Position numbers and translations under genes: made by a program | Notes under the pieces: generated by a model | Database searches by the model: none | Told to the model about the DNA's origin: nothing | What the model saw: only the letters and a program-made list of their open reading frames with translations | Source: Chlorobiaceae bacterium | Lineage (GTDB): Bacteria; Bacteroidota; Chlorobiia; Chlorobiales; Chlorobiaceae | Direction of reading: 5' to 3' | Assembly: GCA_013334865.1 (NCBI GenBank) | Contig: JAAXWS010000021.1 | Span: 1-34,025 of the forward strand | Length of the DNA stretch: 34,025 nucleotides | Shown: piece after piece, positions 8,326 to 16,072 of the stretch | Layout of the letters: every line of letters begins with the position of its first letter | Numbering within the stretch: the first letter of the stretch is position 1

Positions 8326-9741
8326 TCACAGGAATGCTTCGGGTTTCAGTCTGGCGGCGAACCGGTTCATCGCGAGATTGGCCATCCAGACCCAGTTGAG
8401 CGGCTTGCCCTGCATCCGCTTCAGGATGGCGCCTCCCTTGTAGACTTCGCGGTGCAGCTTGATGAAGTTCTCGATCAGCTTGCCTCCAGCCATCTTTTTC
8501 GGTTCGTACATCAGGTGGAACGTATCGTACCTGTCCCAGTCGAAGTGGCGGATACGCGGCTTCATCTCCTCGAAGAACGGGGTGCCGGGGAAGGGGGTGA
8601 CCAGCGAGAAGACCGGGAACTCGATCCGGTTCTTCATGATGAAGTCGTAGGTCGACTGGAAGCTCTTCTCGTCGTCGTCGTCGAAGCCGAACATGAAGTA
8701 GCCCTGGATGGCGATGCCGTTCCGGTGCAGGTTGCCCACCGCCGTCTCGTAGTTCTGCAGGCGGTTGGAGCCCTTGTTCATGCTTTTGAGCACATCGGGG
8801 TTGAGCGATTCGAAACCGATGCTCATCAGGTCGCACCCCGACCGGCCGGCGACTTCGGCGACTTCGGGCTTGTGCAGGAAGTTCATCGAGATGTTGGCGT
8901 TCCAGCGGACGCCCAGCTTTCCCATGGCATCGAGCAGGTCGGTGAAGTAGTGCGGCCTGAAGCTGATGTTGTCGTCCATGAAGGAGAAGGTCACCTCGCG
9001 CTTGCCGAGGCGCTCCTGATGGTAGCGCATTTCATCGAGCACGAGGTCGAGTTCCCGGTACCGGTAGCTTTTGCCGTAGACGACCGGCGTAGTGCAGAAG
9101 CTGCAGCCTACCGGGCACCCTTTGGTGGCGAGAATGGGAATGCGCGCCGCATAGCGCTTCGCATTGCGTGACTGCAGGGCGTATCCGAAATCCGGCCGCT
9201 GCATCGCCGTCATGGGCTGGAGGTTCCCCGATCGGTACAGCCCCTTCATGGTTCCCCGGATGACGTCGGACGCGAGTTCCTGCCAGACCGACTCGATCTC
9301 CCCGTAGACCACGCTCGTGCAGTGGCTGGCAGCTTCGTCGTGCAGCATCGTCGGGTGGACGCCTCCGAAAAGCACGATCCTGTTCTGGGCGAGCGCCCGG
9401 TCCCCTATGCTGTATGCCTTCGTCGCATTGAGTGTACGGGAGGTGACGGCAACAACGTCGAACCCCGAGAAGTCTTCGGGAACGACGTCTCCGATTCGCT
9501 CATCGATCATGGTGATGTCGAAGATCCGGCCTGCCAGCGTCGCCACCATGACCAGGTTCAGCGGCATGCTGACCCTTCCGGAGTCGACGGTCATGTTCGT
9601 CACGCTTTTCGGCTGGATCAGCAACCATTTTTTCCGGCGTGTCTGGCTCGAGGCAAGCCTGGCAAGCGAGCCGTCGGAATCGAGGTTATGATGAAGGGCG
9701 GGGACTTCGTGGCTCATAGGGGCGAACGGCCTTGTCTTCAC
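8326..9741 (-). CDS. B12-binding domain radical SAM enzyme (BchE/BchQ/BchR-like class B)
   Basis: 471 aa. Residues about 38-170 resemble a cobalamin-binding Rossmann domain (LLIQPKS start, FGGVHPTMLHDEA, YGEIES); the DxHxxG motif is absent, as in many class B radical SAM methylases. Residues about 195-420 are the radical SAM barrel with CxxxCxxC at Cys209, Cys213 and Cys216 (KGCPVGCSFC) and a GFDDDD..F glycine-rich segment. Enzymes of this class methylate or cyclise unreactive carbons; in green sulfur bacteria they include BchE and the chlorin methylases BchQ (C-8) and BchR (C-12). Its place between csmE and a (bacterio)chlorophyll synthase supports a pigment role; the exact reaction is open. 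The GTG start at 9741 overlaps the csmE stop (GTGA); an ATG eight codons in (9717) is an alternative. Confidence 0.9.
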   Translation of the reverse strand: MKTRPFAPMSHEVPALHHNLDSDGSLARLASSQTRRKKWLLIQPKSVTNMTVDSGRVSMPLNLVMVATLAGRIFDITMIDERIGDVVPEDFSGFDVVAVTSRTLNATKAYSIGDRALAQNRIVLFGGVHPTMLHDEAASHCTSVVYGEIESVWQELASDVIRGTMKGLYRSGNLQPMTAMQRPDFGYALQSRNAKRYAARIPILATKGCPVGCSFCTTPVVYGKSYRYRELDLVLDEMRYHQERLGKREVTFSFMDDNISFRPHYFTDLLDAMGKLGVRWNANISMNFLHKPEVAEVAGRSGCDLMSIGFESLNPDVLKSMNKGSNRLQNYETAVGNLHRNGIAIQGYFMFGFDDDDEKSFQSTYDFIMKNRIEFPVFSLVTPFPGTPFFEEMKPRIRHFDWDRYDTFHLMYEPKKMAGGKLIENFIKLHREVYKGGAILKRMQGKPLNWVWMANLAMNRFAARLKPEAFL

Positions 9742-9992
9742 TTCGCGAAACGGTGCACAATCTCCTTGCTCGGGGAGGCATAGCCCGATACGTCAGGAGA
9801 GCTTCCGCGCAGCCTTCCGGTCATTTCGCCGCCATAAAGGTACGGATAGGCGTTTGCGCCAAGCCGTTTGGTGCATTTGCCGACGTTTTCGAGATAATCG
9901 CCAACAACCCACCAGTGTCCGTCGATGAAGACTTCGAGTAATCGCCCGTAGGCCTCGGCGCCCTGGACAAAAGCTCCGTTCATGCTGTTCAT
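9738..9992 (-). CDS. csmE: Chlorosome envelope protein, CsmA/CsmE family
   Basis: 84 aa, matching the chlorosome baseplate family. The GRLLEVFIDGHWWVVGDYLENVGK stretch corresponds to GRIFEV..EGHW..VG...(D/E)S.GK in CsmA, with His26 at the place of CsmA His25, the proposed BChl a ligand. The C-terminal RGSSPDVSGYA.P(S/T)KE(I/V)...FAK is the tail that is removed from CsmA on maturation. Divergence from CsmA (GHWWVVGD, a Cys at residue 40, YPYLYGG) fits the paralogue CsmE, so the symbol is likely but rests on memory of the family. It acts in the monolayer envelope of the chlorosome. It starts one base after the stop of the 121-aa ORF and overlaps the radical SAM gene start by four bases, so translation is probably coupled. 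Confidence 0.9.
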   Translation of the reverse strand: MNSMNGAFVQGAEAYGRLLEVFIDGHWWVVGDYLENVGKCTKRLGANAYPYLYGGEMTGRLRGSSPDVSGYASPSKEIVHRFAK

Positions 9993-9993
9993 T

Positions 9994-10359
9994 TCAGATG
10001 GGGTGTCGGTTTGTCGAGATGGGTTTTCCCTGGCCGGAGGTCCTTGACTGGACCCGGTTCCCCCACAGCGTGAATTCGCCGTTCAGGAACGGGTTGTCCT
10101 CCTCGTCGAGCTCATCCTGGATGCCATTGTCCGTTGCTGTCGGCGCGGGGACGGGTTCACTCGTGATTTGAGGGAGGGTTCTGCTTTCGGTCGGGATGCC
10201 GGTCACGAATCCGCATCGGCCCGATGGTGTTGCCGGGATGGCGTCGTCGATGTCTGCCGGTTCTGCCGGCCGGGGCTCCAAGGTCAACCTGACAGGGATT
10301 TTCGAGCCCGAAACCGGTTTCGAACTCCTTTTTCTTAGCCAGGAGAAGGGCATAATCAC
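9994..10359 (-). CDS. Unknown 121-aa protein, translationally coupled to csmE
   Basis: I do not recognise this protein. It has a basic N-terminus (FSWLRKRSSKP), a Pro/Ala/Thr-rich middle (EPRPAEPADIDDAIPATPSG; EPVPAPTATDN), an acidic patch (DELDEEDNPF) and no hydrophobic segment. Its stop is one base before the csmE ATG, an arrangement that favours a real coupled gene over a chance frame. The start is either the GTG at 10359 or the ATG two codons later (10353), which has an AGAAG-like site ahead of it. By position it may be a chlorosome- or pigment-associated soluble protein, but nothing in its sequence proves that. It could also be a chance frame within a leader. Confidence 0.5.
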   Translation of the reverse strand: MIMPFSWLRKRSSKPVSGSKIPVRLTLEPRPAEPADIDDAIPATPSGRCGFVTGIPTESRTLPQITSEPVPAPTATDNGIQDELDEEDNPFLNGEFTLWGNRVQSRTSGQGKPISTNRHPI

Positions 10360-10858
10360 TTCTGGTTATTCATGTGGCTACAGGGCGGGTGCCCGGGACA
10401 TTGACCGGTCGCATGCCGGAGAGTTTAGCGTCAAGTTATGATTTTTATGGTAAAACCAATAAAAATATTATAATTGTTACGTGACCGGCCTTGATGATGA
10501 CCCTGGCTCCTCTTTTGCTTGGTTATCGTGTGTGATTTATAGTATTTATGCCTGCCGGTCCGGCGTCATGCAACTCCTTTCCGGCGCATGGTTTTTCCCG
10601 AGTCCCGTCAAGTCCTTTCGGTTCAGCGTGTTCACACGGTTTTCAACCCTCATAACAATACGGTCACCTACTACGCCATTCCTGATGCTTGCTGATGAAC
10701 CGCTGATAGCCAGGGCCATCCCTCATCCGATGTGACCAGGGGACTTGCCATGACGGAGCCTGCAATCGGTTTGCCGCTCGTGCTGGCGATGAGCAACATG
10801 ATTCGATTGTCCATGAACCGGTGAGTCCGTCTGTCCAAACCCCTTAATTCATTCTGTC
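10360..10858. other. Gene-free divergent intergenic region
   Basis: No convincing gene. It separates the minus-strand csmE unit from the plus-strand small genes, so both promoters should lie here. A strongly AT-rich patch at 10438-10482 is the best place for them, but I cannot fix -35 and -10 boxes. A plus-strand frame of 84 codons (10481-10735) has no ribosome site and an unlikely composition. Confidence 0.45.
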
Positions 10859-11095
10859 ATGTCGAAAATTCTGTTGATGCAGGCGATGCAGAAAGCATGG
10901 GCAACCTATGTCCGGAGGATCAATCGTTACATGAAGTCCGACAGGATGGACTATTATCTCAGCCAGGAGATCGAGATGGGGATGAAGCTCGAGGAGTTTG
11001 CGGAAATCGTTTTCATGGCAGGATTTTCCGCCGGCGAAAAATATGCCGGGACCCTGAGTATCGGGAACAAGAAGTGCAAACCGCACCTCAACTGA
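10859..11095 (+). CDS. Hypothetical protein, 78 aa
   Basis: Not recognised. The protein is charged and helical, with MQKAWATYVRRINRYMKSDRMDYYLSQEI then MKLEEFAEIVFMAGFSAGEKYAG. There is no signal peptide or clear membrane segment. The length and amino-acid use look like a real small protein, but there is no ribosome site ahead of the ATG at 10859; the ATG at 10880 is an alternative. It is followed 70 bases later by the 75-aa membrane protein on the same strand. Confidence 0.5.
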   Translation: MSKILLMQAMQKAWATYVRRINRYMKSDRMDYYLSQEIEMGMKLEEFAEIVFMAGFSAGEKYAGTLSIGNKKCKPHLN

Positions 11096-11165
11096 GCCTT
11101 TCCGGCAAAGGCCGGGAGTCGTTGAGCCCTTATCAACCAGCTGAAAAGAGAAGGAGGTCGTCCAC

Positions 11166-11393
11166 GTGGAACAGTCCAACCCGTCTGATATGGTGAAAAA
11201 CGTCGTCGGTGCCGCCGGTACCGCGCTGATCGCACCCATCGCGCCACCGATCCTGCACGGTATTGCAGGTATCGCCGTCGTTGGTCTCGGCCTTTTCGCG
11301 GCAGGTTCGCTGATCATGAAGGCCGGCGGGGCGATCGGAGGCGTGGAGAACCCGTTGAAGCAGCTTCTCGGAACCAAGCCGGCTCAACGCTGA
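11166..11393 (+). CDS. Small glycine-rich membrane protein, 75 aa
   Basis: Not recognised. It starts with GTG, and the call is secured by a perfect AAGGAGGT ribosome site (11151-11158) eight bases ahead. Two hydrophobic stretches with small residues (residues about 11-30, VVGAAGTALIAPIAPPILHG, and 31-52, IAGIAVVGLGLFAAGSLI) suggest a two-helix hairpin with glycine-zipper packing, and the C-terminus is basic. The strong translation signal suggests an abundant product. Given the adjacent csmE unit it could be an envelope or membrane component of the photosynthetic apparatus, but this is only proximity. Confidence 0.75.
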   Translation: MEQSNPSDMVKNVVGAAGTALIAPIAPPILHGIAGIAVVGLGLFAAGSLIMKAGGAIGGVENPLKQLLGTKPAQR

Positions 11394-11550
11394 ATCTTTC
11401 CCCGAGGGCCGTTCATCGACCGTTGAGCGGCGAACCTGAGGGCGTCTTCACTGCTGGCCGCGCCGGCGGGGTCGGCATGATGCTTCGGGCTTGAATTCGT
11501 GAACCCGGCCGGAGGTCATCCTGAAAACGGATTATGAAATGGAGTAGAGC

Positions 11551-11913
11551 ATGCTGAAAGAAATGATACCTGAAATCGTCATCAAGCTGGAGCAGCAGCG
11601 ATACGATGAGGCATTCGTCAACCTTGAAGGTCTCATTTTCTATATGCATGAAAGCCTCAGGCAGTTTACCGGCGATGAGATTCTGTATGTCGCCATGGCT
11701 CATGATGCCCTGACGGAACTGCTGCTCGAAGCCGGGCAGGCAGGAGAGAGCCGGAAGGCATTCAACGGCATCATCGAGTATTGCGCGCACCTTGCCGTGC
11801 TTCGGCTGCGGGCGGCGCTCGGCGACCAGGTGGCGGCACGTGCCGCCATGGCCATGTCCCTGTGCCTCGAGACCCTCCTGAACAGGCAGAAGCAGCAGGG
11901 GGGCGAGGGCTGA
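11551..11913 (+). CDS. Hypothetical protein, 120 aa
   Basis: Not recognised. An all-helical soluble protein by appearance (LKEMIPEIVIKLEQQRYDEAFVNLEGLIFYMHESL, then a second helix pair ending in AMSLCLETLLNRQKQQ), reminiscent in pattern only of TPR-like helix hairpins. A GGAG site lies seven bases ahead of the ATG at 11551. It is 157 bases after the 75-aa gene and may share its transcript. Confidence 0.65.
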   Translation: MLKEMIPEIVIKLEQQRYDEAFVNLEGLIFYMHESLRQFTGDEILYVAMAHDALTELLLEAGQAGESRKAFNGIIEYCAHLAVLRLRAALGDQVAARAAMAMSLCLETLLNRQKQQGGEG

Positions 11914-12004
11914 CGGGTTATTTGAGCAGGATCGCCGTGACCGGATGGGCGAAGGCGAGGGTGAAGCAGGCCGTCAGGAACGGGCGGATGACGTCCGCCG
12001 TAAA

Positions 12005-12038
12005 ACAAAAAAGACCTACAAGCCGGAGCCTGTAAGTC
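12005..12038 (-). terminator. Terminator of the Ile2-Glu-Arg tRNA unit
   Basis: On the minus strand GACTTACAGG (12038-12029) pairs with CTTGTAGGTC (12022-12013), ten pairs with two G-T wobbles and a six-base loop, followed by six T residues (12012-12007). It lies just past the tRNA-Arg 3' end. Confidence 0.85.
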
Positions 12039-12052
12039 ATTCTGCTGTATGG

Positions 12053-12126
12053 TACACCCGAAGAGATTCGAACTCCTAACCTTCTGATCCGTAGTCAGAT
12101 GCTCTATCCAGTTGAGCTACGGGTGC
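12053..12126 (-). tRNA. tRNA-Arg (anticodon ACG)
   Basis: Minus-strand cloverleaf: acceptor GCACCCG with CGGGTGT (a G-T pair at the end), anticodon stem TCTGA/TCAGA with loop CTACGGA (anticodon ACG, read as inosine for CGN codons), T arm with GTTCGAATC. The CCA end is encoded (12050-12052). Last of the three-tRNA cluster, ahead of the terminator. Confidence 0.95.
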
Positions 12127-12161
12127 ATAACATTGGGCACCGTTTCCGGGTGCCCATGTTG

Positions 12162-12235
12162 TAGCGTGTACGGGATTCGAACCCGTGATCTTCGCCTTGA
12201 GAGGGCGATGTCCTGGGCCACTAGACGAACACGCC
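12162..12235 (-). tRNA. tRNA-Glu (anticodon CTC)
   Basis: Minus-strand cloverleaf: acceptor GGCGTGT with ACACGCT, the D arm GTCTAGTGGCCCAGGAC typical of tRNA-Glu, anticodon stem TCGCC/GGCGA with loop CTCTCAA (anticodon CTC), T arm ACGGGTTCGAATCCCGT. CCA is not encoded. It is the isoacceptor for GAG, in keeping with the high-GC codon use here. Confidence 0.94.
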
Positions 12236-12269
12236 ATATCGTTTTCTCCAAAGCCGCTCTGCTGGTTGG

Positions 12270-12343
12270 TGGGCCCTGTAGGACTTGAACCTACGACCCA
12301 GCGATTATGAGTCGCTTGCTCTGACCAACTGAGCTAAGGGCCC
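12270..12343 (-). tRNA. tRNA-CAT, probably tRNA-Ile2 (lysidine-modified)
   Basis: Minus-strand cloverleaf with anticodon stem AGCGA/TCGCT and loop CTCATAA (anticodon CAT); CCA is encoded (12267-12269). The body matches the tRNA-Ile2 pattern (GCGACTCATAATCGCTnGGTCG) rather than elongator or initiator Met. The acceptor GGGCCCT/AGGGCCC has the C4-G69 and C5-G68 pairs recognised by TilS. It should therefore read ATA as Ile after lysidine modification of C34. Confidence 0.9.
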
Positions 12344-12414
12344 TCGAGGTCACGCTTTAGAGTGAACAAAGGTAGTGCTTTTCACTTAAAAAGCAAAACA
12401 TTTTTTCAGCTTTC

Positions 12415-13689
12415 TCAGGAAAATTCCTGGTACCTGTCACGCTCGATATCGGCCCCGAGCGCGCTAAGTTTCGTCTCGATCTTTTCATAGCCGCGGTCCA
12501 GGTGGTAGACCCTGAGCACCTCGGTGGTGTCGCAGGCCACGAGGCCGGCAAGCACGAGGCAGGCGGATGCCCTCAGGTCGGTCGACATGACCTTGGTGCC
12601 GGTCAGCGTTTTCGGGCCGTGGACGACGGCCTGGTTCTCCCTGATGTCGATGTGCGCCCCGAGCCGGTTCAGCTCCGGGATGTGGTTGAACCGCTCGTGG
12701 TAGATCTTGTCGATGATGTTGCTCGTGCCGCCGGCCTGGGTCATGAGCGCCATCCACTGGGCCTGCATGTCGGTGGGGAAGCAGGGGTACGGATTTGCCG
12801 TGATGTCGGTGGCCCTGAGCTTGTCAGGCGCGGTGAGCGAAACGTAGTCGTTGCCGGTGGATATGGTGCAGCCTGCCGCCTCGAATGCCTTGAGCACGGA
12901 GTCGAGCTGCACGGGATCCACGCCGGTGACGGTGATCTCCCCTTTGGTGATGGCGGCGGCGGCAAGCAGGGTGCCGGCTTCGATACGGTCGAAGATGTTC
13001 TCGAAGGAGACGGCGTGGAGGCGCTCGACCCCTTCGACGACCAGGGTCGTGGTGCCGATGCCGCTGATGTTTGCTCCCATCTTCTGCAGGAAGTTGCAGA
13101 GGCACTCGATTTCCGGCTCCGCGGCCGCGTTGCCGAGGATGGTGGTTCCCTCGGCGGTGACGGCCGCCATGAGGGCGTTGCCGGTGGCGCCGACCGAGGA
13201 GATCGGGAAGTCGATGCGGGCGCCCTGCAGCCTGCCGCCGTTCACCTTCGCGTCGATATACCCTTTTTCGATGGTGATCTCGGCGCCGAGCTTCTCCATG
13301 GCCATGATGTGCAAATCCACGGGACGGGGGCCGAAGGCGCATCCTCCCGGGAGCGATACCCTGGCGTGGCCGAAGCGCGAAAGCAGCGGCCCGAGCACGT
13401 AGATCGACGCCCGCATCTTCTTGACGAGTTCGTAGGGGGCCTCGATGTTCTTGAGGTTCGAGGTGGAGACGCGCAGGAGGTTCTCACTGAATGAGATCTC
13501 CGCCCCGAGGTGTTCGAGGAGCTGGCTGAAGGTCCTGACGTCCTGCAGGTCGGGGATGCGGTTGATCGTGAAGATGCCGTCCGGGGCCAGCAACGTTGCG
13601 GCGATGACCGGCAGGGCCGAGTTTTTTGAGCCGGAGGCCGCGATCGTGCCCGATATGCGCTTTCCCCCGCGGATGACGAGTTTGTCCAT
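12415..13689 (-). CDS. murA: UDP-N-acetylglucosamine 1-carboxyvinyltransferase
   Basis: 424 aa, normal MurA length. It catalyses the first committed step of peptidoglycan synthesis, transfer of enolpyruvate from PEP to UDP-GlcNAc in the cytoplasm. Visible landmarks are Lys22 in [10 protein letters not shown] and the catalytic Cys117 in [15 protein letters not shown]; Cys rather than Asp predicts fosfomycin sensitivity of the enzyme. The two-lobed alternating repeats of the EPSP-synthase fold run throughout. The ATG at 13689 follows an AGGGA ribosome site. It is divergent from the EnvC-like gene, and three tRNA genes lie 72 bases downstream on the same strand. Confidence 0.98.
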   Translation of the reverse strand: MDKLVIRGGKRISGTIAASGSKNSALPVIAATLLAPDGIFTINRIPDLQDVRTFSQLLEHLGAEISFSENLLRVSTSNLKNIEAPYELVKKMRASIYVLGPLLSRFGHARVSLPGGCAFGPRPVDLHIMAMEKLGAEITIEKGYIDAKVNGGRLQGARIDFPISSVGATGNALMAAVTAEGTTILGNAAAEPEIECLCNFLQKMGANISGIGTTTLVVEGVERLHAVSFENIFDRIEAGTLLAAAAITKGEITVTGVDPVQLDSVLKAFEAAGCTISTGNDYVSLTAPDKLRATDITANPYPCFPTDMQAQWMALMTQAGGTSNIIDKIYHERFNHIPELNRLGAHIDIRENQAVVHGPKTLTGTKVMSTDLRASACLVLAGLVACDTTEVLRVYHLDRGYEKIETKLSALGADIERDRYQEFS

Positions 13690-13719
13690 GCTTTTCCCTG
13701 GTTACCTCTGAAAGCCCCT

Positions 13720-13749
13720 ATGTTAATTAATTAAGACTCAGAACTGCAA
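13720..13749 (-). promoter_or_regulatory. Possible murA promoter
   Basis: On the minus strand TTGCAG (13749-13744) and TAACAT (13725-13720) are separated by 18 bases, about 30 bases ahead of the murA start. The surrounding AT-rich patch, with a TTAATTAATTAA palindrome at 13723-13734, contrasts with the GC-rich genes and should also serve the divergent operon. Confidence 0.35.
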
Positions 13750-13853
13750 ATTTAATTATTTTACCTCCAGTTTTGAGCGGGCCGCCGGGCCGTGGCGTCA
13801 TGGACGCAGGCGTCGGCAGGCCGGCAACCCTCAGTGCCAACCATTCCAGACTC

Positions 13854-15497
13854 ATGCGAACCTTGCCCGGCAGCCGTCATATTTCCGATCTCGTCCTGAA
13901 ACTCCTGTGCCTCAGCCTCCTGTTCACCGGTATGTTCTCCTTCCGGCCGGCGCCGTCATTCGCCGCGGGTCAGGACATGAACCGTATCGTCCAGGAGCGG
14001 AACCGGGTCGAGAGCAACCTGAAAGGCCTGAAAAAGCAGCTCGAGGAGTACCAGCAGAAGCTCAACAAGACCAGGAAGGACGAGGCGAGCTCCATGAAGG
14101 CCCTGAACAATATCAGGACGCAGATCATGGTCTACCAGAAACTCATCACCGAGAACCAGAGCTACCTGAACAGCCTCGACCGGCAGATCGACGCCCTGCA
14201 CCAGGAGCTGGACGCCAACCGGCAGAACTACGGCAAGGTCTCGAACGATTTCCAGCGCCTGGCCATCGCCGCCTACAAGCGGGGGGCCAACCGCGACGCC
14301 GAACTGGTGCTCTCGTCGGGTTCGGTCAACGACGCGCTGGTCCGGAGCCGTTACATGGGCTTCATGACGAAGTCGGTGAAGCACAAGGTCGATGACCTGC
14401 AGTCCAGCGCCGAGCAGATCCAGAGCGCCCAGTCCCAGCTCCAGGAGAGCTACCGCCAGAAGGAGGCCGCGATGAAGGCCCAGCAGGCACAGCTCCAGGA
14501 CTACTCCTCGAAGCAGAAGGAGAAGGAGACGGTGCTGAGCAGCATCAAGGAGGACAAGATGGCCTACGCGGCGCGCATCACGGAGGTCCGCCGGAAGCAG
14601 AAAGAGATGCAGTCGAAGATCGAGTCGCTGATCATGGCCCAGCAGGCGATCATCCAGAAGGAGCAGGAGCGCGCCCGGCAGGCCGCGCTGCAGCGGGAGA
14701 AGGCCCGCCAGGCGAAGCTTGCCGAACAGAAGCGCCTTGATACCGAACGCCAGCGCCAGGCTGCGGCGGAACAGCGCCGCCAGCAGGAGCTCCGCCAGGC
14801 GGAGGCGCGACAGGTAGCGGCGCGACAGGCTGAAGCCCGGAGGAGCGAGCCACGTCAGGGTGAGCCGAAGGCCCGGGTGACCGACATCCGGCTCCCGCAG
14901 GCCGGGAACGCACCGGCCGTCGCGGCACGTCCCGAACCGAAGCCGGAGCCCCGGCCGGCTACGAAGCCCCAGCCGGCGACGAAGCCCGAGCCGAAGCCGG
15001 AACCCAGGCCTGTCGCGGAGAGTCCCGTCGCCAGGGAGGAGCCGCAGCAGGCGGTGGTCGATGTCGAAGAGAGCGAGATCGCGAAGGTGTCGGCCGATTT
15101 CGACAACGCCATGGGGCGCCTTCCCTGGCCGGTCGGCAACGGCGTCGTTGTACGCCACTTCGGGTCGGTCAAGGACCGGGAGCTGAACATCGTCACGACC
15201 AGCAACGGCATCGACATCTCCGTGCCGGTGAACAGTTCGGTCAAGGCGATCTCCGGCGGCAAGGTGGCGCAGATCGCCTACCTGCCGACCTTCGGCAACG
15301 TGGTGATCGTCCGGCACCCGAAATCGTATCTTACGGTCTATGCGAACCTCTCGAGGGTCGCCGTGGCCAAGGGCGAGGTGATCCGCGCCGGGCACCAGCT
15401 CGGCGCTTCGGCCGCGACGACTGAAGGGGGATCGGTCGTGCATTTCGAGATCTGGAAGGGCAAAGTCAAGCAGAATCCTGAAAAATGGCTCAGATGA
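13854..15497 (+). CDS. EnvC-like murein hydrolase activator (coiled coil plus degenerate LytM/M23 domain)
   Basis: About 547 aa from the ATG at 13854, chosen because it puts a normal signal peptide (VLKLLCLSLLFTGMFSF...PSFA-AG) at the N-terminus; earlier starts at 13800 or 13773 are possible. A long coiled coil (residues about 45-320) is followed by a Gln/Arg/Ala-rich stretch, a Pro-Lys-Glu-rich linker with PEPKPEPRP-type repeats, and a LytM domain (about 450-545). The domain keeps Asp in NGIDISVP and one His in VVHFEIW. The first zinc His is replaced by Asn, the YxHL His by Asn (VYANL) and the first His of HxH by Val. It should therefore be non-catalytic, like EnvC, which activates amidases at the septum. 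It begins an operon with the Yip1-family gene and nadE. Confidence 0.9.
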   Translation: MRTLPGSRHISDLVLKLLCLSLLFTGMFSFRPAPSFAAGQDMNRIVQERNRVESNLKGLKKQLEEYQQKLNKTRKDEASSMKALNNIRTQIMVYQKLITENQSYLNSLDRQIDALHQELDANRQNYGKVSNDFQRLAIAAYKRGANRDAELVLSSGSVNDALVRSRYMGFMTKSVKHKVDDLQSSAEQIQSAQSQLQESYRQKEAAMKAQQAQLQDYSSKQKEKETVLSSIKEDKMAYAARITEVRRKQKEMQSKIESLIMAQQAIIQKEQERARQAALQREKARQAKLAEQKRLDTERQRQAAAEQRRQQELRQAEARQVAARQAEARRSEPRQGEPKARVTDIRLPQAGNAPAVAARPEPKPEPRPATKPQPATKPEPKPEPRPVAESPVAREEPQQAVVDVEESEIAKVSADFDNAMGRLPWPVGNGVVVRHFGSVKDRELNIVTTSNGIDISVPVNSSVKAISGGKVAQIAYLPTFGNVVIVRHPKSYLTVYANLSRVAVAKGEVIRAGHQLGASAATTEGGSVVHFEIWKGKVKQNPEKWLR

Positions 15498-15510
15498 CAG
15501 GGGAGTATCC

Positions 15511-16062
15511 ATGGGGCTGAAGTGGCTGTTCACGAAGATGTTCGCCGTGCTATTCCATCCGGAATCGTTCTGGAAGGAAGGGGCCGGGCGGCGCGAGGGG
15601 GTCAACGCGATGAAGGACTACGCCGCGCCGGTGATCGCGATGGTCCAACTCGTCAAGCTGCCGCTGGTAGGCGTCCCGAAACCGGCCATGATCATGGCCA
15701 TCGTCAGCTTCATCGTCGATGTCTCCGTGCTGTACCTCCTGTCGGGCGCCATCGCCTCGATCGCCGGCCCCGACCGGAAAGCCTCGCTGCAGGACGATAT
15801 CCTGGCGATGCTCTGCTACGCGCTGACCCCTGTCTGGCTAGCCGAACCGTTCTACTTCGCCGACGCCTGGCGCTGGCTCTTCCTTGTCGGGGCGCTCGTC
15901 CACGCATTCCTGATCCTGAAACCCGGCCTGCACGCCACGCTCGACATGGAGACGGTGCAGGTCGAAGCGCTGACCGGGAAATCGGCCCTGCTCACCTGCG
16001 GGGCTTCGCTGGCATCGTTCATGGCGCTGACCGGCCTCATCCGCATCTTCACCTCTTTATGA
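15511..16062 (+). CDS. Yip1-family membrane protein
   Basis: 183 aa with about five hydrophobic segments (around residues 38-52, 60-80, 95-112, 118-135 and 155-180) and an N-terminal [17 protein letters not shown] amphipathic stretch typical of bacterial Yip1-domain proteins. The molecular role of the bacterial family is not established. It lies 13 bases after the EnvC-like gene with a GGGGAG ribosome site, and its stop is 10 bases before nadE, so the three are one operon. Confidence 0.85.
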   Translation: MGLKWLFTKMFAVLFHPESFWKEGAGRREGVNAMKDYAAPVIAMVQLVKLPLVGVPKPAMIMAIVSFIVDVSVLYLLSGAIASIAGPDRKASLQDDILAMLCYALTPVWLAEPFYFADAWRWLFLVGALVHAFLILKPGLHATLDMETVQVEALTGKSALLTCGASLASFMALTGLIRIFTSL

Positions 16063-16072
16063 CCGATACGAT

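Noticed and set aside
9738-9992. CsmA itself as the identity of the 84-aa chlorosome protein
   Set aside because: The central part (GHWWVVGD, Cys40, YPYLYGG) differs from the strongly conserved CsmA sequence, and csmC is not adjacent; the CsmE paralogue fits better.
10481-10735. An 84-codon plus-strand frame in the region upstream of the small genes
   Set aside because: No ribosome site, no similarity to any family and unlikely residue composition.
12502-13494. A 330-codon plus-strand frame opposite murA
   Set aside because: murA on the other strand has all catalytic landmarks; this is its shadow.
13956-15605. A 549-codon open frame on the minus strand opposite the EnvC-like gene
   Set aside because: Leu/Arg-rich low-complexity shadow of a GC-rich, Gln/Arg-rich coding strand; the plus strand has the signal peptide, coiled coil and LytM domain.
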